NCBI RefSeq assembly: GCF_022647325.1
Contig: NZ_CP071405.1
Location: forward strand, 3,162,001 to 3,226,000
Origin: Pantoea deleyi
GTDB lineage: Bacteria > Pseudomonadota > Gammaproteobacteria > Enterobacterales > Enterobacteriaceae
Reading direction: 5' to 3'
DNA length: 64,000 bases
Below, piece by piece: positions 1 through 10,774 of this stretch. The position numbers were made by a program, and so were the translations under genes. The notes beneath the pieces are model-generated. The model made no database searches. It saw only the letters and a list, made by a program, of their open reading frames with translations, and was not told the origin of the DNA. Each line of letters starts with the position of its first letter. The first letter of the stretch is position 1.

Positions 1-567
1 AGGACCACCCGATCCCGTAAGGATAATCGACTCAATGCCATTATCCTGCAGGTCAGCGTAACCTAACTGATGCTGGATGGTAGCGGGTAAACTCTGAAAA
101 ATGGCGTTATGCTCGCTGTCGACCGGTAGTAACTGTGCGTGATGATGACGCACCGCCTCCATAAACAAACGGCCGCAGGTGACAAGCGATTCTTTGTTGG
201 CCAGCAGGACCGTTTTGCCCGCGCGAATGGCCGCCAGAGTCGGCAGCAGGCCCGACGCGCCCACAATCGCCGCCATCACCTGATCCACCTCGTCCAGCGC
301 GGCCAGTTCGCAGGCAGCCTGAACGCCGGAGAGCACTTCAGTTTCGACGCTGATTGCTCTCAGTCGCTCACGCAATGCCGCCGCAGAGGCGTCGTCTGCC
401 ATACAGGCGTAGCGGGGTCTGAAGGTCGCACACTGTTCGGCCATCAGCGAGACGTTGTGACCGGCGACCAGCGCCGTGATCTGATAAAGCGCCGGATTGG
501 CGCGAACCACCGCCAGCGTACTGGTGCCGATCGAGCCGGTAGATCCCAGCAGAGTTAATCGCTTCAT
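1..567 (-). CDS. dxr: 1-deoxy-D-xylulose 5-phosphate reductoisomerase, N-terminal part (cut by window start)
   Basis: Cytosolic second enzyme of the MEP isoprenoid pathway; it rearranges and reduces DXP to 2-C-methyl-D-erythritol 4-phosphate using NADPH. The reverse strand reads [18 protein letters not shown], a Rossmann NADPH-binding start (GSTGSIG), from an ATG at 565-567. Further in come ANKESLV and [11 protein letters not shown], which carry the metal and substrate residues of the family. 189 codons are open down to base 1, so roughly the last half of the protein (about 400 residues in relatives) lies outside the window. It follows frr on the same strand as in E. coli, with an inverted repeat in the gap. 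The identity is secure; the C-terminus is not seen. Confidence 0.96.
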   Translation of the reverse strand, partial: MKRLTLLGSTGSIGTSTLAVVRANPALYQITALVAGHNVSLMAEQCATFRPRYACMADDASAAALRERLRAISVETEVLSGVQAACELAALDEVDQVMAAIVGASGLLPTLAAIRAGKTVLLANKESLVTCGRLFMEAVRHHHAQLLPVDSEHNAIFQSLPATIQHQLGYADLQDNGIESIILTGSGGP

Positions 568-609
568 GAGGCTATCCGTGTGAAGTCAGCGTGCCCGCGG
601 GCACAATGT

Positions 610-661
610 AAAACGCCGCCAGATGTCGCATTCATACGAATACCTCTCTGTACGGCGTTTT
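610..661 (-). terminator. Possible long-loop terminator or inverted repeat after frr
   Basis: Nine-base arms (610-618 and 653-661) are perfectly complementary: AAAACGCCG against CGGCGTTTT. The loop is 34 nt and holds a smaller ATTC/GAAT dyad near 631-642. On the minus strand the second arm ends in a short T run, so it could end frr transcripts. The long loop makes this tentative. Confidence 0.35.
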
Positions 662-678
662 GTCGGGCAGTGATGGGA

Positions 679-1236
679 TCAGAAATCCATCAGCTCCGTC
701 TCTTTTTCTGACAGTGCGGCATCGACTTTCTTGATGTACGCATCGGTCATTTTTTGCACTTCATCCTGCGCACGACGTTCGTCGTCTTCGCTGATCTCTT
801 TATCTTTCAGCAGCGCTTTGATCTTATCGTTGGCATCGCGACGGACGTTACGTACCGACACACGGCCCTGCTCGGCTTCGCCGCGCACGATTTTGATCAG
901 ATCTTTACGACGCTCTTCTGTCAGCGCGGGCAGCGGAACACGAATGTCGGTGCCGGCTGAACTTGGGTTCAGGCCGAGATCGGACTTCATGATCGCTTTT
1001 TCGACTGCCGCACTCAGTGAACGATCGAACACGTTGATTTTCAGCGTGCGTGAATCTTCCACGGTAACGGAAGCCAGCTGACGCAGTGGCGTCGGCGTGC
1101 CGTAATATTCGACGACGATGCCGTCGAGCAGCGAAGGTGAAGCACGACCGGTGCGCACTTTGCCGATGGTGGTTTTGAATGCTTCCACGCATTTTTCCAT
1201 GCGCGTATCAGCATCTTTTTTGATGTCGTTAATCAC
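679..1236 (-). CDS. frr: Ribosome recycling factor
   Basis: RRF acts with EF-G to split post-termination ribosomes in the cytosol. The 185-residue product has the family length and is nearly collinear with E. coli RRF, including the central [13 protein letters not shown] and [10 protein letters not shown] segments and the C-terminal helix ending ELMDF. The frame is open further upstream to 1338, but the conserved N-terminus ([13 protein letters not shown]) begins at a GTG at 1234-1236. An AAGGG lies about 9 nt before it, so I take GTG as the start. It is downstream of pyrH and upstream of dxr on the same strand, the usual enterobacterial order. Confidence 0.97.
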   Translation of the reverse strand: MINDIKKDADTRMEKCVEAFKTTIGKVRTGRASPSLLDGIVVEYYGTPTPLRQLASVTVEDSRTLKINVFDRSLSAAVEKAIMKSDLGLNPSSAGTDIRVPLPALTEERRKDLIKIVRGEAEQGRVSVRNVRRDANDKIKALLKDKEISEDDERRAQDEVQKMTDAYIKKVDAALSEKETELMDF

Positions 1237-1379
1237 GTTGAAACCCTTGGATTCGGTTTGACCTGGCCAGTTCCGGCGTAACCGGAAGCGGGATCGATAA
1301 TCATCGATAATCCTGACTGGTGCGCGATGCATTATCATCGCGCTGACAGAATATACCTTATTTTATCTCGCCTCGGGTA

Positions 1380-2105
1380 TTAATGCGTAATCAGGGTGCC
1401 TTCTTTTTCACCCATTACTACGCGACGCAGCGCGCCAGGCTTGTTCATGTTGAAAACACGGATAGGTAATTTGTGGTCACGCGCCAGGGTGAAGGCCGCG
1501 AGATCCATCACTTTCAGCTCCTGATCCAGCACTTCGGCATAGGTCAGCTGCTCATAGAGGGTTGCGTCCGGGTTTTTCACCGGGTCAGCAGAGTAGACGC
1601 CATCGACCTTGGTCGCCTTCAGCACCACGTCTGCCTCAATCTCGATGCCGCGCAGACACGCCGCAGAGTCCGTGGTGAAGAACGGGTTGCCGGTACCGGC
1701 GGAGAAGATTACCACGCGGTTATTGCGCAGCAGGCTGATCGCCTCTGCCCAGCTGTAGTTGTCACAGACGCCATTCAGTGGAATCGCTGACATCAGGCGT
1801 GCATTCACATAGGCGCGGTGCAGCGCATCACGCATCGCCAGACCGTTCATGACGGTTGCCAGCATACCCATGTGGTCGCCTACGACGCGATTCATTCCCG
1901 CCTGCGCCAGGCCTGCGCCACGGAACAGGTTACCACCGCCAATCACAACGCCAACCTGGATGCCCAGCTCAACCAGCTCTTTTACCTCTTGTGCCATACG
2001 GTCAAGCACACTCGCGTCGATACCAAAACCTTCAGCGCCTTGCAGGGCTTCACCGCTGAGTTTAAGCAGGATACGTTGATAAACAGGTTTTGCGTTGGTC
2101 GCCAT
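1380..2105 (-). CDS. pyrH: Uridylate (UMP) kinase
   Basis: Phosphorylates UMP to UDP with ATP in pyrimidine nucleotide synthesis; the family is hexameric, activated by GTP and inhibited by UTP. The 241-residue amino-acid-kinase fold protein shows KLSGEAL near the start, VIGGGN with FRG (nucleotide/phosphate loop), VVGDHMGML, and [13 protein letters not shown] in the second half. The length matches E. coli PyrH exactly. The ATG start at 2103-2105 is preceded by AGGAA at a normal distance. It sits between tsf and frr on the same strand; the tsf terminator at about 2230-2254 suggests it has its own promoter. Confidence 0.98.
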   Translation of the reverse strand: MATNAKPVYQRILLKLSGEALQGAEGFGIDASVLDRMAQEVKELVELGIQVGVVIGGGNLFRGAGLAQAGMNRVVGDHMGMLATVMNGLAMRDALHRAYVNARLMSAIPLNGVCDNYSWAEAISLLRNNRVVIFSAGTGNPFFTTDSAACLRGIEIEADVVLKATKVDGVYSADPVKNPDATLYEQLTYAEVLDQELKVMDLAAFTLARDHKLPIRVFNMNKPGALRRVVMGEKEGTLITH

Positions 2106-2224
2106 GGTCAGTTCTTCCTGGAAGATTGGGTGTAAAAGAGACGTAAATTCTGATCGATCATCCGCTTAACGCGATGAAATTGCTATTGGGATGAAACTGA
2201 AAACGTGCCTGTTGCGGTGCACAG

Positions 2225-2254
2225 ACAAAAAAGAACCGCCATCTGGCGGTTCTT
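2225..2254 (-). terminator. Intrinsic terminator of tsf
   Basis: A ten-base perfect stem (2231-2240 with 2245-2254, loop 2241-2244) stands 9 nt after the tsf stop. On the minus strand it is followed by a T run (2225-2230). It separates rpsB-tsf transcripts from pyrH. Confidence 0.9.
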
Positions 2255-2262
2255 TCAGAGCA

Positions 2263-3114
2263 TTAAGACTGTTTGGACATGGCTGCAACTTCTGCAGCGA
2301 AGTCAGACTCAACTTTCTCGATGCCTTCGCCCACTTCGAAGCGGATGAAGTTGATTACGTCAGCGCCCTGCTCTTTCAGAGCCTGGCCAACGGTTTTGCT
2401 TGGGTCGATAACGAAAGCCTGACCGGTCAGAGAGACTTCGCCGGTGAATTTCTTCATACGGCCTTCAACCATCTTCTCTGCGATCTCTTTTGGCTTGCCA
2501 GACTGCATCGCGATGTCCAGCTGAACCTGGTACTCTTTCTCAACCACGTCAGCAGAAACGTCTTCTGGCTTAACGAACTCAGGCTTGCTTGCAGCAACGT
2601 GCATCGCGATCTGTTTGATCAGATCTTCGTTCGCGCCGGTTGCGGAAACCAGAACGCCGATACGTGCGCCGTGCAGGTAGCTGCCCAGCTCTGCGCCTTC
2701 CAGGATAGCAACGCGACGGATGTTGATGTTCTCACCGATTTTAGCAACCAGTGCAACGCGCTCTTCTTCGAACTGCGCTTTCAGAACTTCAACGTCGGTT
2801 ACGCGATCGGCAGCAGCTGCTTCCAGAACTTTGTCTGCGAATGCCTGGAAACCGCCATCTTTAGCCACGAAGTCAGTCTGGCAGTTTACTTCCAGAATCA
2901 CGCCGTAGTCGCCAACGATCTTGGTTTTGATTACGCCATCAGCAGCAACGTTGCCTGCTTTTTTCGCTGCTTTGATTGCGCCAGACTTACGCATGTTCTC
3001 AATCGCCAGCTCAATGTCGCCGTTCGCTTCAGTCAGCGCTTTTTTGCAGTCCATCATGCCAGCGCCAGTACGCTCACGCAGTTCTTTTACCAATGCAGCG
3101 GTAATGTCAGCCAT
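2263..3114 (-). CDS. tsf: Elongation factor Ts
   Basis: Guanine-nucleotide exchange factor that releases GDP from EF-Tu. The 283-residue product begins [21 protein letters not shown], the N-terminal UBA-like domain, with MDCKKAL. It carries the conserved TDFVAKD core motif that contacts EF-Tu and the C-terminal [11 protein letters not shown] stretch, and has the E. coli length. The ATG at 3112-3114 follows an AGGATTC purine run. It is the second gene of the classical rpsB-tsf operon, with 180 bp between them that contain an attenuator hairpin, so tsf may be expressed at a different level from rpsB. Confidence 0.98.
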   Translation of the reverse strand: MADITAALVKELRERTGAGMMDCKKALTEANGDIELAIENMRKSGAIKAAKKAGNVAADGVIKTKIVGDYGVILEVNCQTDFVAKDGGFQAFADKVLEAAAADRVTDVEVLKAQFEEERVALVAKIGENINIRRVAILEGAELGSYLHGARIGVLVSATGANEDLIKQIAMHVAASKPEFVKPEDVSADVVEKEYQVQLDIAMQSGKPKEIAEKMVEGRMKKFTGEVSLTGQAFVIDPSKTVGQALKEQGADVINFIRFEVGEGIEKVESDFAAEVAAMSKQS

Positions 3115-3214
3115 TCCAGAATCCTCGGTTCGTGCCTGTGTACGTGTGCACCAGCAGACACTTATTTGCGGAAAATTTTTCTGTCCCGCCGTCCGGTTGG
3201 GAGCGTGACAGACT

Positions 3215-3247
3215 TAGATAAAATAAAGGGGCCAGTATAGGCCCCTT
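3215..3247 (-). terminator. Intrinsic attenuator between rpsB and tsf
   Basis: An eight-base perfect stem (AAGGGGCC at 3226-3233 against 3240-3247) with a 6-nt loop is followed on the minus strand by the T-rich run of 3215-3225. It lies about 48 nt after the rpsB stop and before tsf, where E. coli also has a partial terminator. Confidence 0.85.
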
Positions 3248-3294
3248 ACAGATCACATCTGAATGCTAAGGGCTCTTATGCAGAGCAAACCTTA

Positions 3295-4120
<826 letters not shown>

Positions 4121-4188
4121 ATTACACATAATGAGAGTTATGCGTTTCCTGCTGACCGGAACGGCCATACAGAGAATCGTCGGCGCGC

Positions 4189-4218
4189 TTTATACCACAA
4201 CCAGCCAGGGGACGCCAA
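4189..4218 (-). promoter_or_regulatory. rpsB promoter with GC-rich discriminator
   Basis: On the minus strand TTGGCG (4213-4218) and TATAAA (4189-4194) are 18 bp apart, followed directly by GCGCGCC. A GC-rich discriminator of this kind is typical of growth-rate and ppGpp-controlled ribosomal promoters. This gives a leader of about 160 nt that includes the S2 element. Confidence 0.65.
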
Positions 4219-4336
4219 TAAATGATCGCGGCCCGGGGCCAGTGCGTTCTCTATTTGGCAGCCCATTTACGGACTGCTAACATGACAGCACAGAGTTCAT
4301 TATTGTCGAAAATATCGACAAATGCGGATTAATTTA

Positions 4337-5131
4337 ATGGCAATTTCAATCAAAACCCCTGAAGAAATCGAAAAAATGCGCATCGCGGGCCGCCTGGCCG
4401 CCGAAGTGCTGGAGATGATCGAACCCCACGTTCAGCCGGGTGTAACAACCGGTGAGCTGGATCGCATCTGCCACGAGCACATCACGCAAAAGCAGCAGGC
4501 GGTTTCTGCCTGTCTGGGCTATCACGGCTTTCCAAAGTCGGTCTGCATTTCGGTGAACGAAGTGGTCTGTCACGGTATTCCCAGCGACGATCGCCCGTTA
4601 AAAGATGGCGACATCGTCAATATCGATGTCACCGTTATTAAAGATGAGTATCACGGCGACACCTCTAAGATGTTTATCGTCGGCAAGCCGACGATTCAGG
4701 GCGAGCGCCTGTGCCGCATCACCCAGGAGAGCCTCTACCTTTCCCTGCGTCTGATTAAGCCCGGCATCCGCCTGCGCGAGCTGGGCCGCGCGATTCAGAA
4801 GTATGTTGAAGCGAACGACTTCTCCGTGGTGCGTGAATATTGCGGCCACGGCATTGGCAAGGGGTTCCACGAAGAGCCTCAGGTACTGCACTACGATGCC
4901 GACGACAGCGGCGTGGTGCTGCAGGCGGGCATGACCTTTACGGTCGAGCCGATGGTCAACGCCGGCGATTACCGCATCCGCACCATGAAAGATGGCTGGA
5001 CGGTAAAAACCAAAGATCGCAGCTTGTCCGCGCAGTATGAGCATACTATTGTGGTGACGGAAAACGGCTGTGAGATTTTAACCCTGCGTAACGATGACAC
5101 GCTGCCTGCTGTGCTCGTCGCCGAAGGGTAA
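4337..5131 (+). CDS. map: Methionine aminopeptidase, type I
   Basis: Removes the initiator methionine from nascent proteins. The 264-residue type I enzyme keeps all five metal ligands at the E. coli positions: D97 (NIDV), D108 (HGDTS), H171 (CGHGIG), E204 (VEPM) and E235 (YEHT). An ATG-like codon at 4322 would add five residues, but the family start MAISIKTPEEIEKM is at 4337. It diverges from rpsB across a 316-bp gap, and is followed by a strong terminator before glnD. Confidence 0.98.
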   Translation: MAISIKTPEEIEKMRIAGRLAAEVLEMIEPHVQPGVTTGELDRICHEHITQKQQAVSACLGYHGFPKSVCISVNEVVCHGIPSDDRPLKDGDIVNIDVTVIKDEYHGDTSKMFIVGKPTIQGERLCRITQESLYLSLRLIKPGIRLRELGRAIQKYVEANDFSVVREYCGHGIGKGFHEEPQVLHYDADDSGVVLQAGMTFTVEPMVNAGDYRIRTMKDGWTVKTKDRSLSAQYEHTIVVTENGCEILTLRNDDTLPAVLVAEG

Positions 5132-5148
5132 TTCCCCGAATACAGATC

Positions 5149-5175
5149 AAGCCGGCGCTGAGCCGGCTTTTTTTT
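5149..5175 (+). terminator. Intrinsic terminator after map
   Basis: Stem AAGCCGGC (5149-5156) pairs with GCCGGCTT (5162-5169) around a 5-nt loop and runs into seven or more T residues. It lies 17 nt after the map stop and ends just upstream of glnD. Confidence 0.9.
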
Positions 5176-5197
5176 GGCTAAAAAAGAGAAGAGCTGC

Positions 5198-7852
5198 ATG
5201 AGCGTGAGTCTGTCGGAAGATGTGAAGAGCGGTCTGGCCGATTCCCCGGCCGGATGGAGTGACGACCAGCTGACCCGCGACAGCCTGAAGCTGCGGCTGG
5301 AACAGTTTCAGCAGCATCTGGCTGCCGCGTTTGATGCGGGTGAAGCGGTAGAGCCGCTGATTGATGCGCGCACGCTGTTTATCGATCGGCTGCTGTGCCG
5401 CCTGTGGCGCTTTTTTGGCTTTGCGGAGATGCCGGCGATCGCGCTGGTCGCCGTGGGCGGCTATGGCCGGGCCGAGCTGCATCCGCTCTCAGATATTGAT
5501 GTCCTGATCCTCAGCCGTCAGCCGCTGGACGAACAGGCCGCACAGCGCACCAGCGAGCTGCTGACGCTGATGTGGGATCTCCGGCTGGAGGTGGGCCATA
5601 GCGTCCGCACGCTGGAGGAGTGCCTGCTGGAGGGGCTCTCTGATCTCACCGTGGCCACCAACCTGATTGAGTCCCGGATGCTTACCGGCGATGTAGCGCT
5701 GTTTCTGGAGTTACAGAAGAACATCTTCAGCGACGGCTTCTGGCCCTCCTCCACCTTTTTTGCGGCCAAAATTGAGGAGCAGCAGGAGCGCCACAAGCGT
5801 TATCACGGCACCAGCTACAACCTGGAGCCGGATATCAAGAGCAGCCCCGGCGGCCTGCGGGATATCCATACGCTGCAGTGGGTCGCCCGACGCCATTTCG
5901 GGGCCACCACGCTGGACGAGATGGTCGGCTTTGGTTTCCTTACCGACGCGGAACGCAGCGAACTCAACGAATGTCAGGCGTTTCTCTGGCGTATCCGCTT
6001 TGCCCTGCATCTCTCCCTGCCCCGCTACGACAACCGTCTGCTGTTCGATCGCCAGCTCAGCGTGGCCCAGCGCCTGAACTATCAGGGCGAAGGCAATGAG
6101 CCGGTTGAGCGGATGATGAAGGATTTTTATCGGGTCACGCGGCGCATCGGCGAACTGAATCAGATGCTGCTGCAGCTGTTTGATGAGGCGATTCTGGCGC
6201 TCTCCACCAGCGAGAAGCCGCGCCCCATCGATGACGATTTTCAGCTGCGCGGCGACCTGATCGACCTGCGTGACGAAACGCTGTTCAGACGCGAACCGCA
6301 GGCTATTCTGCGCATGTTCTACGTCATGGTGCGCAACGACAGCATCAAAGGCATCTACTCCACGACCCTGCGCCATCTGCGCCATGCACGCCGCCATCTC
6401 AGTCAGCCACTGTGTCAGATCCCGGAGGCGCGACGCACCTTTATGGCGATCCTGCGCCATCCCGGCGCGGTCAGCCGGGCGCTGGTGCCGATGCACCGCC
6501 ACAGCGTGTTGTGGGCGTATACGCCGCTGTGGGGGCATATCGTCGGACAGATGCAGTTCGATCTGTTTCACGCCTACACCGTCGATGAGCACACCATTCG
6601 CGTTCTGCAGAAGCTGGAGAGCTTTGCCAGCGAAGCGACCCGGCCGCAGCATCCGCTGTGCGTGGAGTTATGGCCGCGTCTGCCGCAGCAGGAGCTGCTG
6701 CTGATGGCCGCCCTGCTGCACGACATTGCCAAGGGGCGCAACGGCGATCACTCGATTCTCGGCGCGCAGGATGCGCTCGACTTCGCAGAGATGCACGGCC
6801 TGAACTCGCGGGAGACGCAGCTGGTGGCCTGGCTGGTGCGGCACCATCTGCTGATGTCGGTCACGGCGCAGCGGCGCGACATTCAGGACCCGACGGTGAT
6901 CCAGCAGTTCGCCGAGGTGATGCAGAATGAGAACCGGCTGCGCTATCTGGTCTGCCTGACCGTGGCCGACATCTGCGCCACCAACGAAAGCCTCTGGAAC
7001 AGCTGGAAGCAGAGCCTGCTGCGCGAGCTCTTTTTCGCCACCGAGAAGCAGCTGCGACGCGGCATGGAGAACAGCCCGGATCTGCGCGAGCGGGTGCGTC
7101 ATCATCGCCTGCAGGCGCTGGCACTGCTGCGGATGGATAACATCGATGAGGAGCGGCTGCATCAGATCTGGAACCGCTGTCGCGCCGACTATTTCCTGCG
7201 CCATACGCCGAATCAGATTGCCTGGCACGCCCGCCACCTGCTGGTTCACGATCTGAAAAAACCGCTGGTGCTGGTCAGCCCGCACGCCACGCGCGGCGGC
7301 ACCGAAATTTTCATCTGGAGTCCCGATCGGCCACATCTGTTTGCCGCCGTCGCCGGAGAGCTGGACCGCCGCAATCTCAGCGTGCACGACGCACAAATCT
7401 TCACCAGCCGCGACGGCATGGCGATGGATACCTTTATCGTGCTGGAGCCGGATGGCAGCCCGCTCTCGCCGGATCGTCATCCGATGATCATTCAGGCGCT
7501 GGAGCAGGCGATCACCCAGTCCGAGTGGGTGCCGCCGCGCACCCGCCGTCCGTCGGCCCGGCTCAAACATTTCAGCGTGGATACCGAGGTCAACTTCCTG
7601 CCGACGCACACCGACCGCCGCAGCTATCTGGAGCTGGTGGCGCTGGATCAGCCCGGTCTGCTGGCGCGGGTCGGGGAAGTCTTCGCCGATCTGGGGGTTT
7701 CACTGCACGGCGCCCGCATCAGCACCATTGGCGAGCGGGTTGAGGATTTGTTTATTCTGGCCAACAGCGAACGGCAGGCGCTGAATGAAGAAATGCGTAA
7801 AGCGTTGCAACAACGGTTGACAGAGGCCCTTAATCCAAACGATAAAGTGTGA
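5198..7852 (+). CDS. glnD: Bifunctional PII uridylyltransferase / uridylyl-removing enzyme
   Basis: The glutamine sensor of nitrogen control: it uridylylates PII proteins when glutamine is low and removes UMP when glutamine is high. The 884-residue protein has the GlnD layout: a nucleotidyltransferase domain ([17 protein letters not shown], near residues 85-105), a linker with [21 protein letters not shown], an HD domain ([14 protein letters not shown], about 510-530), and two C-terminal ACT domains (around 700 and 810) that bind glutamine. A TTG at 5174 could add eight residues, but AGAAGAG precedes the ATG at 5198 and the upstream DNA belongs to the map terminator. The first 35 residues differ from E. 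coli, as is usual in this family. Confidence 0.97.
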   Translation: MSVSLSEDVKSGLADSPAGWSDDQLTRDSLKLRLEQFQQHLAAAFDAGEAVEPLIDARTLFIDRLLCRLWRFFGFAEMPAIALVAVGGYGRAELHPLSDIDVLILSRQPLDEQAAQRTSELLTLMWDLRLEVGHSVRTLEECLLEGLSDLTVATNLIESRMLTGDVALFLELQKNIFSDGFWPSSTFFAAKIEEQQERHKRYHGTSYNLEPDIKSSPGGLRDIHTLQWVARRHFGATTLDEMVGFGFLTDAERSELNECQAFLWRIRFALHLSLPRYDNRLLFDRQLSVAQRLNYQGEGNEPVERMMKDFYRVTRRIGELNQMLLQLFDEAILALSTSEKPRPIDDDFQLRGDLIDLRDETLFRREPQAILRMFYVMVRNDSIKGIYSTTLRHLRHARRHLSQPLCQIPEARRTFMAILRHPGAVSRALVPMHRHSVLWAYTPLWGHIVGQMQFDLFHAYTVDEHTIRVLQKLESFASEATRPQHPLCVELWPRLPQQELLLMAALLHDIAKGRNGDHSILGAQDALDFAEMHGLNSRETQLVAWLVRHHLLMSVTAQRRDIQDPTVIQQFAEVMQNENRLRYLVCLTVADICATNESLWNSWKQSLLRELFFATEKQLRRGMENSPDLRERVRHHRLQALALLRMDNIDEERLHQIWNRCRADYFLRHTPNQIAWHARHLLVHDLKKPLVLVSPHATRGGTEIFIWSPDRPHLFAAVAGELDRRNLSVHDAQIFTSRDGMAMDTFIVLEPDGSPLSPDRHPMIIQALEQAITQSEWVPPRTRRPSARLKHFSVDTEVNFLPTHTDRRSYLELVALDQPGLLARVGEVFADLGVSLHGARISTIGERVEDLFILANSERQALNEEMRKALQQRLTEALNPNDKV

Positions 7853-7935
7853 CCCGACCCGACTGGTAACCCTTTATCTTTTTACTTGTGCCGGGGTATT
7901 GCCCGGCATCGTACATGACAGATCAGGAAAAAAAT

Positions 7936-8760
7936 ATGCAACAGTTACAGAGCGTTATTGAATCCGCCTTCGAACGTCGCGCTGACATCACCCCGACCAG
8001 CGTGGACAGCGAAACCCGTGATGCCATCAACCAGGTAATCTCTCTGCTGGACAGCGGTGCACTGCGCGTTTCTGAGAAGATCGACGGCGAGTGGGTAACG
8101 CATCAGTGGCTGAAGAAAGCAGTGCTGCTCTCTTTCCGCATCAATGACAACCAGGTGATGGAAGGCGCTGAGACCCGTTTTTACGACAAGGTGCCGATGA
8201 AATTTGCGGGCTGGGACGAGGCGCGCTTCAAAGAAGCCGGTTTCCGCGTGGTGCCGCCTGCGGCAGTGCGTCAGGGTGCGTTCATCGCCCGCAACACGGT
8301 GCTGATGCCTTCTTACGTCAACATCGGCGCTTTCGTCGATGAAGGCACCATGGTGGACACCTGGGCGACCGTGGGCTCCTGTGCGCAGATCGGTAAGAAC
8401 GTTCACCTCTCTGGCGGCGTCGGTATCGGCGGCGTGCTGGAGCCGCTGCAGGCTAACCCGACCATCATTGAAGACAACTGCTTCATCGGCGCACGCTCTG
8501 AAATCGTGGAAGGCGTGATCGTTGAAGAAGGCTCAGTGATCTCCATGGGCGTCTACATCGGTCAGAGCACCAAAATCTATGACCGCGAAACCGGCGAAGT
8601 TCACTATGGCCGCGTTCCTGCCGGTTCCGTAGTGGTTTCCGGTAACCTGCCGTCCAAAGATGGCAGCTACAGCCTCTACTGTGCCGTGATCGTGAAGAAG
8701 GTGGATGCGAAAACCCTCAGCAAAACCGGCATCAACGAACTGCTGCGCACCATCGACTGA
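7936..8760 (+). CDS. dapD: 2,3,4,5-tetrahydropyridine-2,6-dicarboxylate N-succinyltransferase
   Basis: Succinyl-CoA-dependent step of the lysine/diaminopimelate pathway. The 274-residue trimeric enzyme has an alpha-helical N-terminal domain and a left-handed beta-helix made of hexapeptide repeats, seen as [19 protein letters not shown] and the following [10 protein letters not shown] and [10 protein letters not shown] segments. The frame is open to 7888, but [15 protein letters not shown] at 7936 is the conserved start, after AGGAAAAAAAT. It follows glnD by 83 bp and ends at a strong terminator. Confidence 0.98.
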   Translation: MQQLQSVIESAFERRADITPTSVDSETRDAINQVISLLDSGALRVSEKIDGEWVTHQWLKKAVLLSFRINDNQVMEGAETRFYDKVPMKFAGWDEARFKEAGFRVVPPAAVRQGAFIARNTVLMPSYVNIGAFVDEGTMVDTWATVGSCAQIGKNVHLSGGVGIGGVLEPLQANPTIIEDNCFIGARSEIVEGVIVEEGSVISMGVYIGQSTKIYDRETGEVHYGRVPAGSVVVSGNLPSKDGSYSLYCAVIVKKVDAKTLSKTGINELLRTID

Positions 8761-8767
8761 TTGCAGT

Positions 8768-8802
8768 GACGGGCTGGAAACCAGCCCGTCATCTTTTCTT
8801 TA
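8768..8802 (+). terminator. Intrinsic terminator after dapD
   Basis: A ten-base perfect stem (GACGGGCTGG at 8768-8777 with 8781-8790) and a 3-nt AAA loop are followed by ATCTTTTCTTT. It starts 8 nt after the dapD stop. Confidence 0.88.
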
Positions 8803-8984
8803 CATCCATTCTCAATCCACCTGCTTCGCGTTGCGAATGATCGGGTGCGTTTAGTTTTCATCCAGGTCATAATCCGCGCCAGTTAAATCCTGTCGCGCAA
8901 TGTTCATCCCGCTGCTTTATGTCTACAGTTGTCTGACGTCATGAACAAAACTGCGCGCTTCTCACTTTTGATGGAAACAACGCT

Positions 8985-9377
8985 ATGTATGACAATCTGA
9001 AAAGCTTAGGAATCAGCAATCCGGACGACATTGACCGCTACAGCCTGCGTCAGGAAGCCAACAACGACATTCTGAAAATCTACTTCCGCAAAGATAAAGG
9101 CGAGTTTTTCGCGAAGAGCGTGAAATTCAAATATCCGCGCCAGCGCAAAACAGTTGTGGCCGATCACGCGACCCAGGGCTACAAAGAAGTGCAGGAAATC
9201 AGCCCGAATCTGCGTTATGTCATCGATGAGCTGGACCAGATTTGCCAGCGTGACCAGGTTGAAGTGGATCTGAAACGTAAGATCCTGGATGACCTGCGTC
9301 ATCTGGAGAGTGTGGTCTCGCACAAGATCACTGAAATCGAGTCGGATCTGGAAAAACTGACCCGTAACGGTCGTTAA
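8985..9377 (+). CDS. yaeH: DUF3461 family protein YaeH
   Basis: A 130-residue soluble protein of unknown function, conserved in gamma-proteobacteria next to dap[35 protein letters not shown] and the [15 protein letters not shown] core match E. coli YaeH almost residue for residue, over nearly the same length (128 in E. coli). The C-terminal half (about residues 85-128) is strongly helical and charged and may form a coiled coil. No catalytic motif, signal peptide or membrane segment is visible. It has its own terminator. Confidence 0.93.
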   Translation: MYDNLKSLGISNPDDIDRYSLRQEANNDILKIYFRKDKGEFFAKSVKFKYPRQRKTVVADHATQGYKEVQEISPNLRYVIDELDQICQRDQVEVDLKRKILDDLRHLESVVSHKITEIESDLEKLTRNGR

Positions 9378-9395
9378 TTTTTTCGCCGACAGCGG

Positions 9396-9420
9396 AGGCC
9401 AGCGTTGCTGGCCTTTTTTA
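9396..9420 (+). terminator. Intrinsic terminator after yaeH
   Basis: Stem GGCCAGC (9397-9403) with GCTGGCC (9407-9413), a GTT loop and six T residues. It lies between the convergent yaeH and cdaR genes and mainly serves yaeH. Confidence 0.88.
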
Positions 9421-9432
9421 TGTCCGCTCTCC

Positions 9433-10590
9433 TCACCCCTGTTCATCCAGCTGTAACGCCACATAGAGCAGCAGCCGGTCGTCGAACTGCCCCAGATTAA
9501 GCCCGGTCAGCTCTGAAATCCGGTTCAGCCGGTATTCAAGCGTGTTGCGATGAATAAACAGCGCGCGCGCCGTGGCGCCCGGCTGAACGTTGTGGGTGAA
9601 CCAGGCGATCAGCGTCCGGCGCAGCAGGCCGTTGTTATCCATACTCCTGAGTTTTGCCAGAGGCCGGGCGAGTTCATTGGCCTGCCAGCCACCGCGCAGG
9701 CTGTCGAGCAGCACCGGCAGCACCAGATCCTGATAAAAATAGCTGCGCACCTCAGGCATCCGCTGCTTACCGACCATCATTGTCGTCCGCGCCGTCCGGT
9801 AGGAGCGCGCGATGCTGCCCGGCCCGCTGAAAAAGTTGCCCAGCGCGATGCGCATCCGCAGGTGACCGCTCTCTTTCATGCGCTGCAGCAGCTGCTCGAC
9901 GCGACGACGGTGATCCTCCTGGTCATAACGTCCATGCGCATTCAGGGCGGGCTTCAGCACCACCATCTCCGTCAGCGACACGATGGCAATCAGATTATCG
10001 CGCTCCGGGGTCGTCAGCAGGGTCTGCAGCTGCTGCAACTCCGACATCGCGCTGTCGACGCCGAGCTGACCGCTGTCGATCTCCAGTACCGCCACCACCC
10101 GCGGCTGATTGAGGTCGATACCCAGGCGCTGCGCCCATTCGGTCAGCTGCGGCGACAGGGTATCGCTGCGGATCAGGTTCAGCACCAGCTCCTCACGCAG
10201 ACGGCTATCCTGCGCCAGCATATGCAGCAGCCGCGCCTGTTCCAGCATCATCTCCGCCGTCATACAGACCAGCTCGCCATAGTGACGCAGAGCTACCGGC
10301 TCGCCCGTCAGGCCAATCACGCCGACGATGTCGCCATCGATCCGCAGCGGCAGGTTAATGCCGGGCCGTACGCCATGAAGATGTTTAGCCACCGCCTCGT
10401 CGATATCGACCACCCGCCCCTGCGAGAGCACCAGCAGAGCGCCTTCGTGCAACTCCCCAATGCGCTCCCGGTCACCGCTGCCGATGATCCGGCCGCGCGC
10501 ATCCATCACGTTGACGTTGCTGTCAATAATCTTCATGGTGCGTGCCACGATATCCTGTGCCAGCCGGGCATCAAGGTGATAGGTCGCCAT
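9433..10590 (-). CDS. cdaR: Sugar diacid utilisation regulator CdaR
   Basis: Transcription activator that in E. coli responds to glycerate/galactarate/glucarate metabolism and switches on the garD, garPLRK and gudPXD genes. The 385-residue protein shows the N-terminal sugar-diacid-recognition domain (NVMDARGRIIGSGDRERIGELHEGA, about residues 26-50) and a PucR-type C-terminal helix-turn-helix (RALFIHRNTLEYRLNRISELTG, about 350-372). The open frame extends to 10704, but MATYHLDARLAQDIVART at 10590 is the homologous start. None of its usual target operons is in this window, although an unrelated sugar-acid cluster lies at 46-55 kb. Confidence 0.95.
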   Translation of the reverse strand: MATYHLDARLAQDIVARTMKIIDSNVNVMDARGRIIGSGDRERIGELHEGALLVLSQGRVVDIDEAVAKHLHGVRPGINLPLRIDGDIVGVIGLTGEPVALRHYGELVCMTAEMMLEQARLLHMLAQDSRLREELVLNLIRSDTLSPQLTEWAQRLGIDLNQPRVVAVLEIDSGQLGVDSAMSELQQLQTLLTTPERDNLIAIVSLTEMVVLKPALNAHGRYDQEDHRRRVEQLLQRMKESGHLRMRIALGNFFSGPGSIARSYRTARTTMMVGKQRMPEVRSYFYQDLVLPVLLDSLRGGWQANELARPLAKLRSMDNNGLLRRTLIAWFTHNVQPGATARALFIHRNTLEYRLNRISELTGLNLGQFDDRLLLYVALQLDEQG

Positions 10591-10729
10591 CCATAACTCC
10601 TGATAAAGAGGGGGGAGAAACAGAATACGCATGCGCCCGGCGCAGAGCATTGTGCAATTGCACAGAGCCGGGGAGGCATTTACTGAATCTGCGGTCAGCA
10701 TCACACTCTGGCGGGGTAGAGCGCGGGCA

Positions 10730-10755
10730 CAAAAAAGGCGGACCGCAGTCCGCCT
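10730..10755 (-). terminator. Intrinsic terminator after degP
   Basis: Stem AGGCGGAC (10736-10743) pairs with GTCCGCCT (10748-10755) around a 4-nt loop; on the minus strand it runs into six T residues. It stands about 20 nt after the degP stop. Confidence 0.9.
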
Positions 10756-10774
10756 GTGTATGAGGGATAACCCG

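Noticed and set aside
2191..3240. 349-codon open frame antisense to tsf
   Set aside because: Overlaps the complete, conserved tsf gene, its terminator and the rpsB-tsf attenuator; no independent support.
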